64,000 nt of DNA from Clostridium moniliforme (GCF_017873235.1 NZ_JAGGJZ010000002.1:1-64000), one strand, 5' to 3'; counted from the first letter of the stretch, positions 39,144-49,926 are shown. A program made the numbers and translations. The notes: a model not told the origin generated them from the sequence alone.

Positions 39144-40079
39144 ATGGATATAACAGTTATTTGCCCTTTATATAATGCAGAAAAATATATAGAAAAATTA
39201 AATGAAAGTATACTAAATCAAAAAATAGATAAAGACGATAATATAAAAATAGTGTATGCATTAACAGAATCTAATGATGATACTTTGCAATATTTATTAA
39301 ACAATAATTTAAAGTATCAATTAGTAAAAAAAGAAGATTTTTCTCATAGTTTAACAAGAGAAAAAATGGCTCTCAAATATGCAAATGATATATTAGTATT
39401 TATATCGCAAGATATTATTCCTAAGAATAATAAATGGTTAATAAATTTAATAAAACCAATTAAGAATAATGAATGTGAAGCCAGTTTTAGCAGACAAATT
39501 TGTAAGTATAAGAATATAGAAAAATATACAAGAGAATTTAATTACAAAGATAAATCAAGAATTGTATCAAAAAATGATATTAGTAGATTAGGTTTATATA
39601 CATTCTTTTATTCAGATGCATCTTCGGCTATAAAAACAAATATTTATAAGAAGTTAAATGCATATGATGGAAAAAAATTATTAATAAATGAAGATATGTA
39701 TTTAGCTGAAAAGATAATTTCAAATGGATTTAGAATAAAATATTGTTCAGATTCTGAAATATATCATTCTCATAATTTTAAATTGAAAGATTTGTTTAGA
39801 AGGTATTTTGATACTGGAGTATTTTTTAAAACTAATAATCAATTTAATCACTATAGTGGTAATGGAAATGGCATAGCAATGGCCAAGTATATAACTAAAA
39901 GAGCGATTCAGGATAAAAATTTAAGCGTTTTATTAAGGATATTACCTGACTTTGGAGCAAGGTTTATAGGAAGTAATATTGGGAAAAATTATGAATTTTT
40001 AAATTATAAGTTAATAAATAAATTTACATTGAATAAAGCATATTGGAAAGAAAAAGATAATATAAGGGGGAGCAAATAA
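39144..40079 (+). CDS. Family 2 glycosyltransferase, rhamnosyltransferase-like
   Basis: A 311-aa GT2 enzyme with an N-terminal GT-A fold ([17 protein letters not shown]; the acidic segment [23 protein letters not shown]). The SQD-type motif is common in rhamnosyltransferases, and dTDP-rhamnose genes lie in the locus, so it may add L-rhamnose; this is inference. Its start abuts the previous stop, and its stop overlaps rfbA by one base. Confidence 0.85.
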   Translation: MDITVICPLYNAEKYIEKLNESILNQKIDKDDNIKIVYALTESNDDTLQYLLNNNLKYQLVKKEDFSHSLTREKMALKYANDILVFISQDIIPKNNKWLINLIKPIKNNECEASFSRQICKYKNIEKYTREFNYKDKSRIVSKNDISRLGLYTFFYSDASSAIKTNIYKKLNAYDGKKLLINEDMYLAEKIISNGFRIKYCSDSEIYHSHNFKLKDLFRRYFDTGVFFKTNNQFNHYSGNGNGIAMAKYITKRAIQDKNLSVLLRILPDFGARFIGSNIGKNYEFLNYKLINKFTLNKAYWKEKDNIRGSK

Positions 40080-40963
40080 TGAAAGGTATTCTATTAGCAG
40101 GAGGAAGCGGAACAAGACTTTATCCAGTGACAAAAGCAATTTCAAAACAAATGGTTCCAATATATGATAAACCAATGATATATTATCCGATGTCAGTACT
40201 TATGCTTGCTGGAATAAAAGATATTTTAATTATATCAACACCTAGAGATATAGTTAACTTTAAAGAACTATTTAAAGATGGTTCGGAAATTGGATTAAAT
40301 ATTGAATATGAGGTTCAAGAACAACCAAATGGACTTGCAGAAGCATTTATAATTGGTGAAGAATTTATAGGTGATGATAGCGTTGCTATGATACTTGGAG
40401 ATAATATATTTTATGGACAAAGTTTTTCAGAAAAGTTAATTAATGCAGCTAATCTCAAAGATGGCGCAATGATATTTGGATATTATGTTCAAGATCCAAG
40501 AGATTTTGGTGTTGTTGAATTTGATAAATGCGGAAAAGTTTTATCCCTTGAAGAAAAACCAGAAAAACCAAAATCAAAATATGCAGTTCCAGGTCTTTAT
40601 TTCTATGATAATTCAGTAATAGAAAAAGCAAAAAAATTAAAGCCATCATCAAGAGGTGAGCTTGAGATAACTGATCTTAATAAAGCTTATATGGAAGAAG
40701 GAAACCTAAGTGTAACAGTGCTTGGTAGAGGAATGGCGTGGCTTGATACCGGAACTCATGTATCAATGCTTCAGGCATCAAATTTCGTTGAAGCTGTTCA
40801 AAATACTCAAGGAACATATATTGCTTGTCTTGAAGAAATTGCATATAGAAAAGGTTGGATAAGTTGTGATAAAGTAATAGAACTTGCAAAACCTTTAATG
40901 AAAACAGGATATGGAAAATATTTAGTTGATATTGTTGAAGAAGTTGAAAACAGATCATATTAA
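40079..40963 (+). CDS. rfbA: Glucose-1-phosphate thymidylyltransferase
   Basis: First step of dTDP-L-rhamnose synthesis, making dTDP-glucose. The 294-aa protein has [56 protein letters not shown] and [12 protein letters not shown]. It is separated from the rest of the pathway (rfbC, rfbD, rfbB at 47.4-49.9 kb) by the strain-specific middle of the locus. Confidence 0.96.
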   Translation: MKGILLAGGSGTRLYPVTKAISKQMVPIYDKPMIYYPMSVLMLAGIKDILIISTPRDIVNFKELFKDGSEIGLNIEYEVQEQPNGLAEAFIIGEEFIGDDSVAMILGDNIFYGQSFSEKLINAANLKDGAMIFGYYVQDPRDFGVVEFDKCGKVLSLEEKPEKPKSKYAVPGLYFYDNSVIEKAKKLKPSSRGELEITDLNKAYMEEGNLSVTVLGRGMAWLDTGTHVSMLQASNFVEAVQNTQGTYIACLEEIAYRKGWISCDKVIELAKPLMKTGYGKYLVDIVEEVENRSY

Positions 40964-41012
40964 GAAGTTGCAGCAACTAAATATAAAAAGTTGCTTATGA
41001 GGTGATTATATT

Positions 41013-42059
41013 ATGTTATGTGCTTTAATTATGGCAGGTGGTAAGGGTACAAGATTTTGGCCTTTATCAACTGAAGAAAGACCAAAACAATTTTTAAATC
41101 TTATTGGTGACAATACTATGATACAGATGACTATTAATAGAATAAAACCAATAATACCAATAGAAAGGATTTTTATATGTACTGTTGAAAAATATGTTGG
41201 ATTAGTTAAAAATCAATTACCAGAACTTCCAGAAAGAAATATAATAATAGAACCACAAGGAAGAAATACAACGCCATGTATAGCTTTATCTGCATTAGTT
41301 ATTAAAAGATATTATAAGGAATCAACTATGCTTGTATTACCTTCAGATCATTTAATAAAGGATGAAAATAAATTTAGAGAAATAATATTAGATGGTGAGG
41401 AATACTTAAAAAATAATAATGGTGCTATACTTACTTTCGGAATGATACCAAACAGACCAGAAATAGGATATGGATATATTAAATTTACTAAGTGTAAAGT
41501 TCGTGTTAATAATAATGAAGTAATAAAAGTAGAAAAATTTGTTGAAAAGCCAAGTCTAGACTTAGCCAAGAAATATTTAGCAGATGGTTCTTATCTTTGG
41601 AATGGTGGAATGTTTATATGGACTATAGACAATATATTAACTAAGATAAGAGAATTTACTCCAAGTACATATGATGCATTAAAGGAAATTGAGAGTGTGA
41701 AAGAAGAAAAACTTCAAGAATTTATAAATGAAAATTATAAAGGAACTGAAGCAATTTCAGTAGACTATGCAATACTTGAAAAATCAAATGATATATATGT
41801 AATTCCAAGTAACATAAATTGGGATGATATTGGAACTTGGAAATCAGTTGAGAGATATAAAGAAAAAGATGTAGATGATAATATAGTTACAAAAAATGTT
41901 AAGGTAATTGAGTCGAAATCGAATATTGCGATAAATAATAATAAAAAGATTGTGATGATAGGAATAGAAGATACTATGACTGTTGAAACAGATGATGCGA
42001 TATTTATAGTAAATAAAGACTATATGGAAAATTTAAGAGAATATAAAAAGTTTTTATAA
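41013..42059 (+). CDS. manC: Mannose-1-phosphate guanylyltransferase
   Basis: Makes GDP-mannose from mannose-1-phosphate and GTP. The 348-aa protein has AGGKGTRFWPLSTEERPKQF, PQGRNTTPCIA, PSDHLI, FVEKP and WNGGMFIW. It lacks the C-terminal isomerase domain of ~470-aa bifunctional enzymes. No phosphomannomutase is in the locus, so mannose-1-phosphate must come from elsewhere. GAGGTGAT precedes the ATG. Confidence 0.93.
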   Translation: MLCALIMAGGKGTRFWPLSTEERPKQFLNLIGDNTMIQMTINRIKPIIPIERIFICTVEKYVGLVKNQLPELPERNIIIEPQGRNTTPCIALSALVIKRYYKESTMLVLPSDHLIKDENKFREIILDGEEYLKNNNGAILTFGMIPNRPEIGYGYIKFTKCKVRVNNNEVIKVEKFVEKPSLDLAKKYLADGSYLWNGGMFIWTIDNILTKIREFTPSTYDALKEIESVKEEKLQEFINENYKGTEAISVDYAILEKSNDIYVIPSNINWDDIGTWKSVERYKEKDVDDNIVTKNVKVIESKSNIAINNNKKIVMIGIEDTMTVETDDAIFIVNKDYMENLREYKKFL

Positions 42060-42103
42060 AGAATATAAATATAACAATTAAGAAAGTTGAGTGAGATATT
42101 ATT

Positions 42104-43189
42104 ATGAAGAATATAATTTTTAATGGGATGATTTTAGATGAAAATCCAACCGGATTAGGTGTATTTACAAAAAATGTATTAGATAACATAGATAAGAATA
42201 AAATAAAAACTATTATATCTCATAAAAAACTTAATTATTCTGTAAAAAATACTATAGTAAATATAGAAAGTAAAAATAAATTGAAAAGAATATTTTTAAG
42301 AAATTATAAATTCAATAAAGTTATAAATAATTTACTTGAAGATGGTGATATTATTTTTTCTCCTACTCAACATGGAGTTATAAGAAAAAACTTAAATCAG
42401 ATTATAACTATTCATGATATGATACCACTATTCTATCCTCAAGGTAGAATTCATCAATATATATATTACAAGTATATATTACCAAAAGTTATTAAAAATT
42501 GTAAGAAGATAATTACTGTTTCTAATTATACAAAAAAAGATTTGGTCGAATACTATAAAATTCCAAGTGAGAAAATAGAAGTTGTGTATAACGGATATAA
42601 TAAACCAAAGTTTGTAGATATAGATAAAAGCATAGAATTTGTAAAAAATCAATTTGATGTAGATGATTATATATTAATGGTAGGAATAAATTACAAGTAC
42701 AAGAACTTACATTCTGTCATCAAAGCATATTCTGATATAGAAACAAAAAGTAAACTTGTAATAGTAGGGAATTATAATGTTGAATATGGTAGGTATCTAA
42801 AAAGGATTGTTAGTGAGTATGGCTTAGATAAAAAAGTAATATTTTTAGGATATGTATCTGAAGAAGAAAAAGAAATGCTATATCAAGCATCAAAGTTTTT
42901 TATATTTCCATCTTTATATGAAGGATTTGGTCTACCTGTATTAGAAGCTATGGCAAATAAGACACCGGTATTACTTTCAAATTCGACATCATTACCGGAA
43001 GTTGGTGGAGAAGCTGCAGTATATTTTGATTCAAATAATATAGATGAGATTAAAAGAAGCTTAGAGTATATGTTTAATTTAGATGAAACTGAGAGAAGAA
43101 ACTTAATAGGTAAGGGATTAAAAAATATAGAGAGGTTTTCTTGGAAAAAGTGTGGAAAACAGTTATCAAAAATATTTGATAATATTTAA
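42104..43189 (+). CDS. Family 4 glycosyltransferase, mannosyltransferase-like
   Basis: A 361-aa GT-B enzyme. The donor-binding half carries YEGFGLPVLEAMANKTPVLLS and SLPEVGGEAAVYFD, typical of mannosyltransferases of the WbaZ/MtfB type; TIHDMIPLFYP is in the acceptor half. Following manC, it probably uses GDP-mannose, which is inference. Confidence 0.87.
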   Translation: MKNIIFNGMILDENPTGLGVFTKNVLDNIDKNKIKTIISHKKLNYSVKNTIVNIESKNKLKRIFLRNYKFNKVINNLLEDGDIIFSPTQHGVIRKNLNQIITIHDMIPLFYPQGRIHQYIYYKYILPKVIKNCKKIITVSNYTKKDLVEYYKIPSEKIEVVYNGYNKPKFVDIDKSIEFVKNQFDVDDYILMVGINYKYKNLHSVIKAYSDIETKSKLVIVGNYNVEYGRYLKRIVSEYGLDKKVIFLGYVSEEEKEMLYQASKFFIFPSLYEGFGLPVLEAMANKTPVLLSNSTSLPEVGGEAAVYFDSNNIDEIKRSLEYMFNLDETERRNLIGKGLKNIERFSWKKCGKQLSKIFDNI

Positions 43190-43276
43190 TTTACGTATAA
43201 TAAAATAAAAGCTATATATTAATATTATGATGTAATGTTTAATAATAAGAATATTACAAAAAAAGGTAGGAAAAAG

Positions 43277-44470
43277 ATGGCGTATTTAATAGGACTTTTA
43301 ATATTAAGTTTATGCATGTATATTTTTGTAAGTATAAATATACATGCATATATAAATGGGATATTATACAGGTTTGCGAATGTGATAGTGTTTATATGTA
43401 TATTACCTATAATATATGAAATGTTTAGTAATCAAAAGTTTGATTATAAATATATATTAATTTATTATGGCACAAGCTTAATTTTTTTTTGTATAGGTTA
43501 TTTAATAAGTATGAAATTTTTGCCTAGGATAAAGATTAACTTTGAATGTAGTAAAAGAAAACAAATAGGGTTTAGAAGAATTATATTAATTTTAATTATC
43601 TTAATAATAACAACAATAATATCTAAGATGGGATTTAGTATTTTTTCTAATCCAAGACATTTTTATGAGCAAACTAGAGTTGGATATGGATATCTAACAT
43701 TTATATTAGTAGCTCTTTTAAATTTATATTTAATTTTAACTTTATTTATAGATGAGAGTAAATTCAAAATAGTTTTGATATTTGTAATTAGTTTTTTTAC
43801 AGGGTCTAAAGCAAATATGATATCACCAATATGTATACTGATATTTTATTATTTTTATTGCAAAAACAAAGACAGATATAATATATTTAAATTGTTTAAA
43901 ATAGCGTTATTAATGACTAGTATAATAGTAGTTATATTTTATTTAACTAGTCAATATTTAAAAGGACAAGATTTTTTTAATGTAATACTAAGCTTGTCTG
44001 GTTATAGTGATTACGTGAGAAATTTTAGTATGCTAGTAGGTCAAATAGGAGATCGCTTCTTTAATGGGCTAATAACTTTTGAGAATAATGTATATTCAAT
44101 TTTACCTAGAATATTATGTGCAAATAAGCCAGATATATTTGGATTATTTAGAATATCATATATGTTTTTTCCAGAACAAACAATGCTAATGAAGGGAGCT
44201 CCTTCATTTGGAGAATTTGGGTCGATATATGCAGATTTTGGAGGATATTCTATAGTAATAATAATGATTTCATATTTTATAAAAGGATTAATTCTTGCTA
44301 GTATAGAGAAAAGTTTATTGAAGAATAAGAATATAATTACATTTTTATTGTTTTTGAATTTTATGGGAATACAATTAATTAATATTGGTATACAAGCTTT
44401 TACCGTTTCATTAATAAATATATTAGCTATAATATTTATGATACCATTTGTTAAAAAAAAGTTAAGCTAA
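43277..44470 (+). CDS. Oligosaccharide repeat-unit polymerase (Wzy)
   Basis: A polytopic membrane protein (397 aa, about ten helices) with a long outer loop containing PSFGEFGSIYADFGGYS near the C-terminus, the region conserved in the EpsG/O-antigen polymerase group. It links flipped repeat units. Sequence of this class is poorly conserved, so the call rests on topology, this motif and position. I chose ATG 43277, preceded by AAAGGTAGG. An upstream ATG at 43235 has no ribosome site. Confidence 0.8.
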   Translation: MAYLIGLLILSLCMYIFVSINIHAYINGILYRFANVIVFICILPIIYEMFSNQKFDYKYILIYYGTSLIFFCIGYLISMKFLPRIKINFECSKRKQIGFRRIILILIILIITTIISKMGFSIFSNPRHFYEQTRVGYGYLTFILVALLNLYLILTLFIDESKFKIVLIFVISFFTGSKANMISPICILIFYYFYCKNKDRYNIFKLFKIALLMTSIIVVIFYLTSQYLKGQDFFNVILSLSGYSDYVRNFSMLVGQIGDRFFNGLITFENNVYSILPRILCANKPDIFGLFRISYMFFPEQTMLMKGAPSFGEFGSIYADFGGYSIVIIMISYFIKGLILASIEKSLLKNKNIITFLLFLNFMGIQLINIGIQAFTVSLINILAIIFMIPFVKKKLS

Positions 44471-44534
44471 GACAATTAAATATACACTATATGTTAATTA
44501 TTATATAAATAATATAGATAAGAGAGTGAGTAAT

Positions 44535-45605
44535 ATGAAAAAAATATGTTTTATTATATCGGGGATTGCATATTCAGGTGCAGAAATAGTTTTAAATAGA
44601 TACATTAAAGATAATTTAGATATAGAACCAATTTTTATAATTATTTATAAAGATAAAAATGTTAAGAATAAATTTATAGAAGAATATGGCTCAAATAGAG
44701 TTTTTTCATTAAATATTAATTATAATAAAAATTTAATTAGATTTATGCCAGATTATATTTCAAAAGAAGTTAACGAAAAAATAACACCTATAATATGTAA
44801 AGTTAATCCAGATATTATATATTGTAATAATACAGTAGAAGCTATGCTTATGAATAAGTATATAAAAAAGAATAGTTTAAAAAGCATAGCACATATTCAT
44901 GATATGAAAAGAAATTTTAAGAGTATAATAACAAGAAATTTTATATCTAAATCTTTAAATGAATATGATGTAGTCATAAATGTTTCTAAGGCTAACAAGG
45001 AAAGTTGGGGAATTAAAAAATCCGTGGTTGTGTATAATGGATTGGATAAAGAATATTTAAAAAAAGATAAAAAGATCAATGGAATAAATAATATAGGATT
45101 TGTTGGATCATTAATAAAAAGAAAGGGAATAGATTTAATACTTAACAGTATACCTAGTTTAGTCAAATTAGGCTTTAATGTACACATAGCGTATTCTTCA
45201 TATGATTATAAATACTATAAAAAATTAAATGAATTGAGAAAAATATATACTAACAATATAATTATTTATGAAAATTTAAAACCTGATGAAATTAAAAAAA
45301 TATATGACAAAATAGATTTATTGATAGTACCTAGTAGACAAGATCCACTTCCTACTGTTGTTATTGAAGCTATGGCTAGGGGTACCATAGTTATAGGTAA
45401 TAATATTGATGGAATACCTGAGATGATTAATAATAAGGAAATGTTATTTGAGAAAAAAGGATTAATTGATAAAATAATTGATATATCATCAAGAGACTTG
45501 AAAGAGCTTAGTAAATTATCGGTTGGAGAAATAGAAATAGTAGAAAGTAAATTTTCTAATGAAAATAAAAAAAATTTAATTAATAACATAATAAACGGAA
45601 TGTAA
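44535..45605 (+). CDS. Family 4 glycosyltransferase
   Basis: A 356-aa GT-B enzyme. The N-terminus begins ICFIISGIAYSGAEIVLNRY, the linker region GFVGSLIKRKGIDLIL starts the donor half, and the EX7E region is PSRQDPLPTVVIEAMARGTIVI. The substrate is unknown. ATG 44535 follows GAGAGTGAG; a GTG at 44526 lies inside that site. It is the last intact transferase before the pseudogene block. Confidence 0.85.
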   Translation: MKKICFIISGIAYSGAEIVLNRYIKDNLDIEPIFIIIYKDKNVKNKFIEEYGSNRVFSLNINYNKNLIRFMPDYISKEVNEKITPIICKVNPDIIYCNNTVEAMLMNKYIKKNSLKSIAHIHDMKRNFKSIITRNFISKSLNEYDVVINVSKANKESWGIKKSVVVYNGLDKEYLKKDKKINGINNIGFVGSLIKRKGIDLILNSIPSLVKLGFNVHIAYSSYDYKYYKKLNELRKIYTNNIIIYENLKPDEIKKIYDKIDLLIVPSRQDPLPTVVIEAMARGTIVIGNNIDGIPEMINNKEMLFEKKGLIDKIIDISSRDLKELSKLSVGEIEIVESKFSNENKKNLINNIINGM

Positions 45606-45618
45606 AGAAGGTGTATTT

Positions 45619-46849
45619 ATGAATATAGAAAAAAACTGTAGGTTTTAAGTCATATATTAATTCAAGAGGAATTAAAACTTTAGTAATCATAAAAACTAAA
45701 TGGTTAGTAAAAAATGATTTTAAAATCATTCTGATAACAGTCAGTTGTGGGATTTTACATAAATTATTTGAATAAGTAGGTGCTAAAATAGTAATATGTC
45801 ATTAAATTAAGGATGGATTTTATAATTATTTATTAATTTTATGAATACTATAAATAAAATAATACAGCATATAGAAAATGTTCATGATATATTTCTAATA
45901 GAAGTTATAGGCCTATACACTTTCACATATAGGATTATTTTATTTAGATTATTGAATACGAAATTTATTACAGGAGTATATAATCTTAGTGCATATTGAA
46001 AAGAAGTTTAATTTAAAAATCAAGACTTTAAAAAATTAATACAGTTTCTTGGTTCAAAGAATCTTATTTTTTATATTAATTAAGAAATATTAAAGGTACA
46101 TGGAAGGATTTTATGATATGACACTTAATAATAGAAATATAATTCATTTATCGATAGGTAAATTTTAATGATAGTCATGAAAATAAGATTAAAATTAAAG
46201 AAGAAAAATTTAAAATATTATCTATTAGTATATTTTAAGGGTTATATTTATGGAATTATAGAAGATTTTGAAAAAATCTTAAAAGTAAATAATAATTGCG
46301 AATTAATTATAATTGGAGCTGGATGAGAGAAAAAAATATAATAAAGTTTGCAAAAAAACACAAGCATATAAAAATAATAAAATAATATTTAAAGGCGATA
46401 TTGAATATGGAAAGTTACATAGTTTTATTATAGATTCAAATATAGTTATTGTAATGGGGACAGTGATATTAGAGTCAACAGCTTTAGAAGTACCAAGTAT
46501 TACTGCTCCGGGGTATGCTATAAATAATATATTTAATGATATTACATATAAAAAATATATATAATTTAGGAGAAAAAATAAATGTAATCTTACATATTTT
46601 AATTTTTATAAAAGAAATAACGAGTTGCTAAAAGGAGGAATATATAAGGAACTCAAAATTAGGTATGGCAAAAGTAAAAGAAATACATTCAATTGATAGT
46701 GTAATGGCAAATTGGGGTGGATTAGTTGATGGATTATCGGAAAATTGGAGCATAGATATGGAATTAGATGTTTTGGATAAGAGAACTTTACTAAAGTCAT
46801 ATCTAGTAAGCAAATACAAAAAAATTAAAGAAAGAATTAACATTAGGTG
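45619..46849 (+). pseudogene. Decayed glycosyltransferase gene
   Basis: The block reads as one glycosyltransferase broken by many stops and frameshifts. An ATG with ribosome site AAGAAGGTG opens at 45619, but a seven-A run (six expected) shifts the frame before GFKSYINSRGIKTLVII. Later pieces include FEKILKVNNNCELIIIGAG, then IIFKGDIEYGKLHSFI and VIVMGTVILESTALEVPSI (46440-46510), which is the donor-binding end of a GT4 enzyme, and finally KVKEIHSIDSVMANWGGL (46673-46730), its usual C-terminal segment. Short open frames at 46313 and 46665 are pieces of it. No product is expected. Confidence 0.85.
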
Positions 46850-46853
46850 ATAT

Positions 46854-47331
46854 ATGATTAAAAAAATTATAACAAAAATAAGAATTATATTAAAAATAAG
46901 CTATTACAGAATAAATTTTAAATCAAAAATAAAGTTTGGAAAGAAAGTAGCTTTTAGAAAAAATTTCAATATTATAATTGAAGGTCATGGAAGTTTAGAA
47001 ATAGGTGATAATTGTTTTTTAATAATTGCTCTATAAATTGTTTGGGGAAATAACTATAGGAAAAGATACCATAATTGGAGAAAATGTAAAATTTTATAAT
47101 TATAATCATAAGTATGATAACTTAGATGATAAAATATCTAATCAAGGATTTAATATAGGTAAAATTAATATAGGACGAAATTGCTGGATTGCATTAGATG
47201 TAGTTATATTAAAAGATGTTGTAATTGGAGATAACGTTGTAATAGGGGAAGGATGTATTATATATAAATCTATTCCTAGTAATATTGTAGTTAAAAATAA
47301 TCAAAGTTTAATATTTTCTAATAAAACTTAA
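46854..47331 (+). pseudogene. Hexapeptide-repeat acetyltransferase, frameshifted
   Basis: The first part (46854-47036) gives the N-terminus of a left-handed beta-helix acetyltransferase (IEGHGSLEIGDNC). The second (to 47331) gives the rest (GEITIGKDTIIGENVKFYNYNHKY, then GRNCWIALDVVILKDVVIGDNVVIGEGC). The missing link NNCSINCL is readable in the third frame between them, so two one-base deletions, in a T-run at ~47015-47020 and a G-run at ~47044-47047, explain the break. The intact protein would have been about 159 aa and would have O-acetylated a capsule sugar. A sequencing error is the alternative. Confidence 0.8.
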
Positions 47332-47390
47332 TAATAGTAGTAAATATTTTAAAATACTTATGATATTTTTTAGTAAGGAGGATTAGTTGA

Positions 47391-47954
47391 ATGGGAAAGT
47401 TTAATTTTATTGAAACAAAAATTAGAGATTTATATATTATAGAACCAACTATTTTTGGAGATGAAAGAGGCTACTTTATGGAAACATATAGTAAGAAAGA
47501 TTTCTTTGAGGCTGGACTTACTATGGAATTTGTCCAAGATAATGAGTCAAAGTCAAGTAAAGGAGTTTTAAGAGGACTTCATTTTCAAACTAAGAATACT
47601 CAAGGTAAATTAGTTAGGGTTGTAAGTGGAGCCGTTTATGATGTAGCAGTTGATTTAAGAAAAGGATCACCAACATATGGACAGTGGGAAGGGGTGCTTT
47701 TAACATCAGAGAATAAAAGGCAATTTTATGTTCCAGAAGGATTTGCACATGGATTTTTAGTGATTTCAGATGAAGCCACTTTTAATTATAAATGCACAAA
47801 TTTTTATGCACCAGAATATGATGGTGGAGTTTTATGGAATGATCCAGACATTGATGTTGAATGGCCATTAGATGGAATTGATAAAATTTTATTATCAGAA
47901 AAAGATAAGAATCAAAAAAGATTAAAAGAACTTGATTTACCATTTGTATATTAG
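47391..47954 (+). CDS. rfbC: dTDP-4-dehydrorhamnose 3,5-epimerase
   Basis: Third step of dTDP-L-rhamnose synthesis. The 187-aa cupin enzyme shows DERGYFMETYSKKDF, QDNESKSSKGVLRGLHFQ with its catalytic histidine, RKGSPTYGQWEG, PEGFAHGFLV and the C-terminal WNDPDIDVEWP. Ribosome site AAGGAGGA. rfbD starts 18 nt after it. Confidence 0.95.
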   Translation: MGKFNFIETKIRDLYIIEPTIFGDERGYFMETYSKKDFFEAGLTMEFVQDNESKSSKGVLRGLHFQTKNTQGKLVRVVSGAVYDVAVDLRKGSPTYGQWEGVLLTSENKRQFYVPEGFAHGFLVISDEATFNYKCTNFYAPEYDGGVLWNDPDIDVEWPLDGIDKILLSEKDKNQKRLKELDLPFVY

Positions 47955-47972
47955 GCAATGGAGGAATATATT

Positions 47973-48857
47973 ATGAAAATACTTATTACAGGTGCAAAAG
48001 GTCAACTTGGTAATGAATTAATTTCAACAATTAATTCAGGAAAGTCAGAAATAGGAGATATATCACGTTATGTTAAAAAGTATGAAGTTATAGCATTAGA
48101 TGTTGATAAGCTTGATATAACAAATCTATCACAAGTTAAAGAAGTTATAAAGGTTGAAAATCCAGATGTAATAATAAACTGTGCTGCAGCTACTAATGTT
48201 GATGGATGTGAAACAGATAAAGAGTTTGCATTTAAAGTTAATACATTAGGTTCAAGGAACTTAGCTATTGCAGCAGAAGAAAATGATTCAAAATTAGTAC
48301 AAGTTTCAACTGATTATGTATTTAGTGGATCAACACAAGAAACTCCATTTACAGAATTTGATTTAACTTCACCATATAGTGTATATGGCAAAACAAAACT
48401 TGAAGGAGAAAAATTTGTTAGGGAATTATGTTCAAAATATTTTATAGTTAGAACAGCATGGCTTTATGGATATGTTGGACATAATTTTGTATATACAATG
48501 AGAAGACTTGGACAAGAAAGAGAAAAATTAACAGTTGTTAATGATCAAGTTGGAAATCCAACTAATGCAAATGATTTAGCTTATCATATATTAAAACTTA
48601 TAGAGACAGAGGAATATGGAGTATACCATTGTACAGGAAAAGGAGAATGTACTTGGTATGATTTTGCAAAGAAAATAATAGAACTTTCAAATATCGATTG
48701 TGAAATAGTTCCTTGTACCTCAGAAGAATTTAAAACAGTAGCTAAAAGACCAGAATATTCTTCATTAGATAATATGATGCTTAGATGTACGATTGGAGAT
48801 AATATGAGAAACTGGGAAGATGCTATAGAAAGTTTTATTAAGAAAATTGATAATTAG
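47973..48857 (+). CDS. rfbD: dTDP-4-dehydrorhamnose reductase
   Basis: Final step, an NAD(P)H reductase of the SDR type, 294 aa. Motifs: ITGAKGQLGNEL at the N-terminus, NCAAATNVDGCE, STDYVFSG and the catalytic YGKTKLEGE. ATG 47973 follows GGAGG at 47961; the ATG at 47958 precedes that site. It is coupled to rfbB, whose ribosome site AGGTGGAG directly follows its stop codon. Confidence 0.95.
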   Translation: MKILITGAKGQLGNELISTINSGKSEIGDISRYVKKYEVIALDVDKLDITNLSQVKEVIKVENPDVIINCAAATNVDGCETDKEFAFKVNTLGSRNLAIAAEENDSKLVQVSTDYVFSGSTQETPFTEFDLTSPYSVYGKTKLEGEKFVRELCSKYFIVRTAWLYGYVGHNFVYTMRRLGQEREKLTVVNDQVGNPTNANDLAYHILKLIETEEYGVYHCTGKGECTWYDFAKKIIELSNIDCEIVPCTSEEFKTVAKRPEYSSLDNMMLRCTIGDNMRNWEDAIESFIKKIDN

Positions 48858-48870
48858 AGGTGGAGATATA

Positions 48871-49926
48871 ATGAAAACATATTTAGTTACAGGTGGAGCA
48901 GGTTTTATAGGATCAAATTTTATTCTTTATATGCTTAATAAATGTGAAGATATAAAAATAATAAATTTAGATAAATTAACATATGCAGGCAATTTAGAAA
49001 ATCTTAAGTCTGTTGAGGATGATGAAAGGTATATATTTATTCAAGGAGATATATGTGATAAAGATTTAATCTCAAATATTTTTAAAAAATATAATGTAGA
49101 TTATGTTGTTAACTTTGCAGCTGAATCACATGTGGATAGAAGTATACTTGAACCGGAAATATTTGTAAAAACAAATGTTTTAGGAACAGTAAATTTGCTA
49201 AACTGTGCAAAAAATGCATGGGAAATAGAAAAAGGCTGGAAAGACGGAGTTAAGTTTCTTCAAGTGTCAACAGATGAAGTATATGGTTCTCTTGGGGAAG
49301 AAGGATACTTCTTTGAAACAACACCATTAGATCCACATAGCCCATATTCAGCAAGTAAGGCAAGTTCTGATTTTATGGTTAAAGCTTATTATGATACATA
49401 TAAGATGCCAATTAATATAACAAGATGTTCAAATAATTATGGACCATATCAATTTCCAGAAAAGTTAATCCCACTTTTAATAAATAATTGCTTAAATCAT
49501 AAAGATTTGCCTATTTATGGAGATGGAATGAATATAAGAGATTGGTTATTTGTTGAAGATCATGCAAAAGCAATAGATATGGTAATTAATAACGGTAAGT
49601 TAGGGGAAGTTTATAATGTTGGTGGTCACAATGAAAGAACTAATATACAAATAGTAAAAACAGTTATTAATTATATTAATGAAAGTGTTGATAAAGAAGT
49701 TACAGAAAATTTAATTAAGTATGTTGAAGATAGAAAAGGACATGATAGAAGATATGGTATAGATCCAACTAAAATAAAAGAAGAACTTGGGTGGTATCCA
49801 GAAACAACTTTTGAGGTTGGAATAAATAAAACTATAAAATGGTATTTGGATAATCAAGATTGGATGAAAAATATAACATCTGGTGAATATCAAAAGTATT
49901 ATAAAAATATGTATAAAGAAAAGTAA
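48871..49926 (+). CDS. rfbB: dTDP-glucose 4,6-dehydratase
   Basis: Second step, an extended SDR of 351 aa: VTGGAGFIGSNF, DKLTYAGNLENL, NFAAESHVDRS, STDEVYGSLGE, the catalytic YSASKASSD, and GPYQFPEKLIPL. ATG 48871 follows AGGTGGAGA. It ends the conserved rhamnose block; the flippase comes after a 540-bp non-coding stretch. Confidence 0.96.
   Translation: MKTYLVTGGAGFIGSNFILYMLNKCEDIKIINLDKLTYAGNLENLKSVEDDERYIFIQGDICDKDLISNIFKKYNVDYVVNFAAESHVDRSILEPEIFVKTNVLGTVNLLNCAKNAWEIEKGWKDGVKFLQVSTDEVYGSLGEEGYFFETTPLDPHSPYSASKASSDFMVKAYYDTYKMPINITRCSNNYGPYQFPEKLIPLLINNCLNHKDLPIYGDGMNIRDWLFVEDHAKAIDMVINNGKLGEVYNVGGHNERTNIQIVKTVINYINESVDKEVTENLIKYVEDRKGHDRRYGIDPTKIKEELGWYPETTFEVGINKTIKWYLDNQDWMKNITSGEYQKYYKNMYKEK

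Noticed and set aside
46313-46564. 83-codon frame as a small gene
   Set aside because: Its VIVMGTVILESTALEVPSI segment is the donor-binding part of a broken glycosyltransferase; there is no ribosome site.
46665-46850. 61-codon frame as an independent gene
   Set aside because: It reads as the C-terminal piece of the glycosyltransferase pseudogene.
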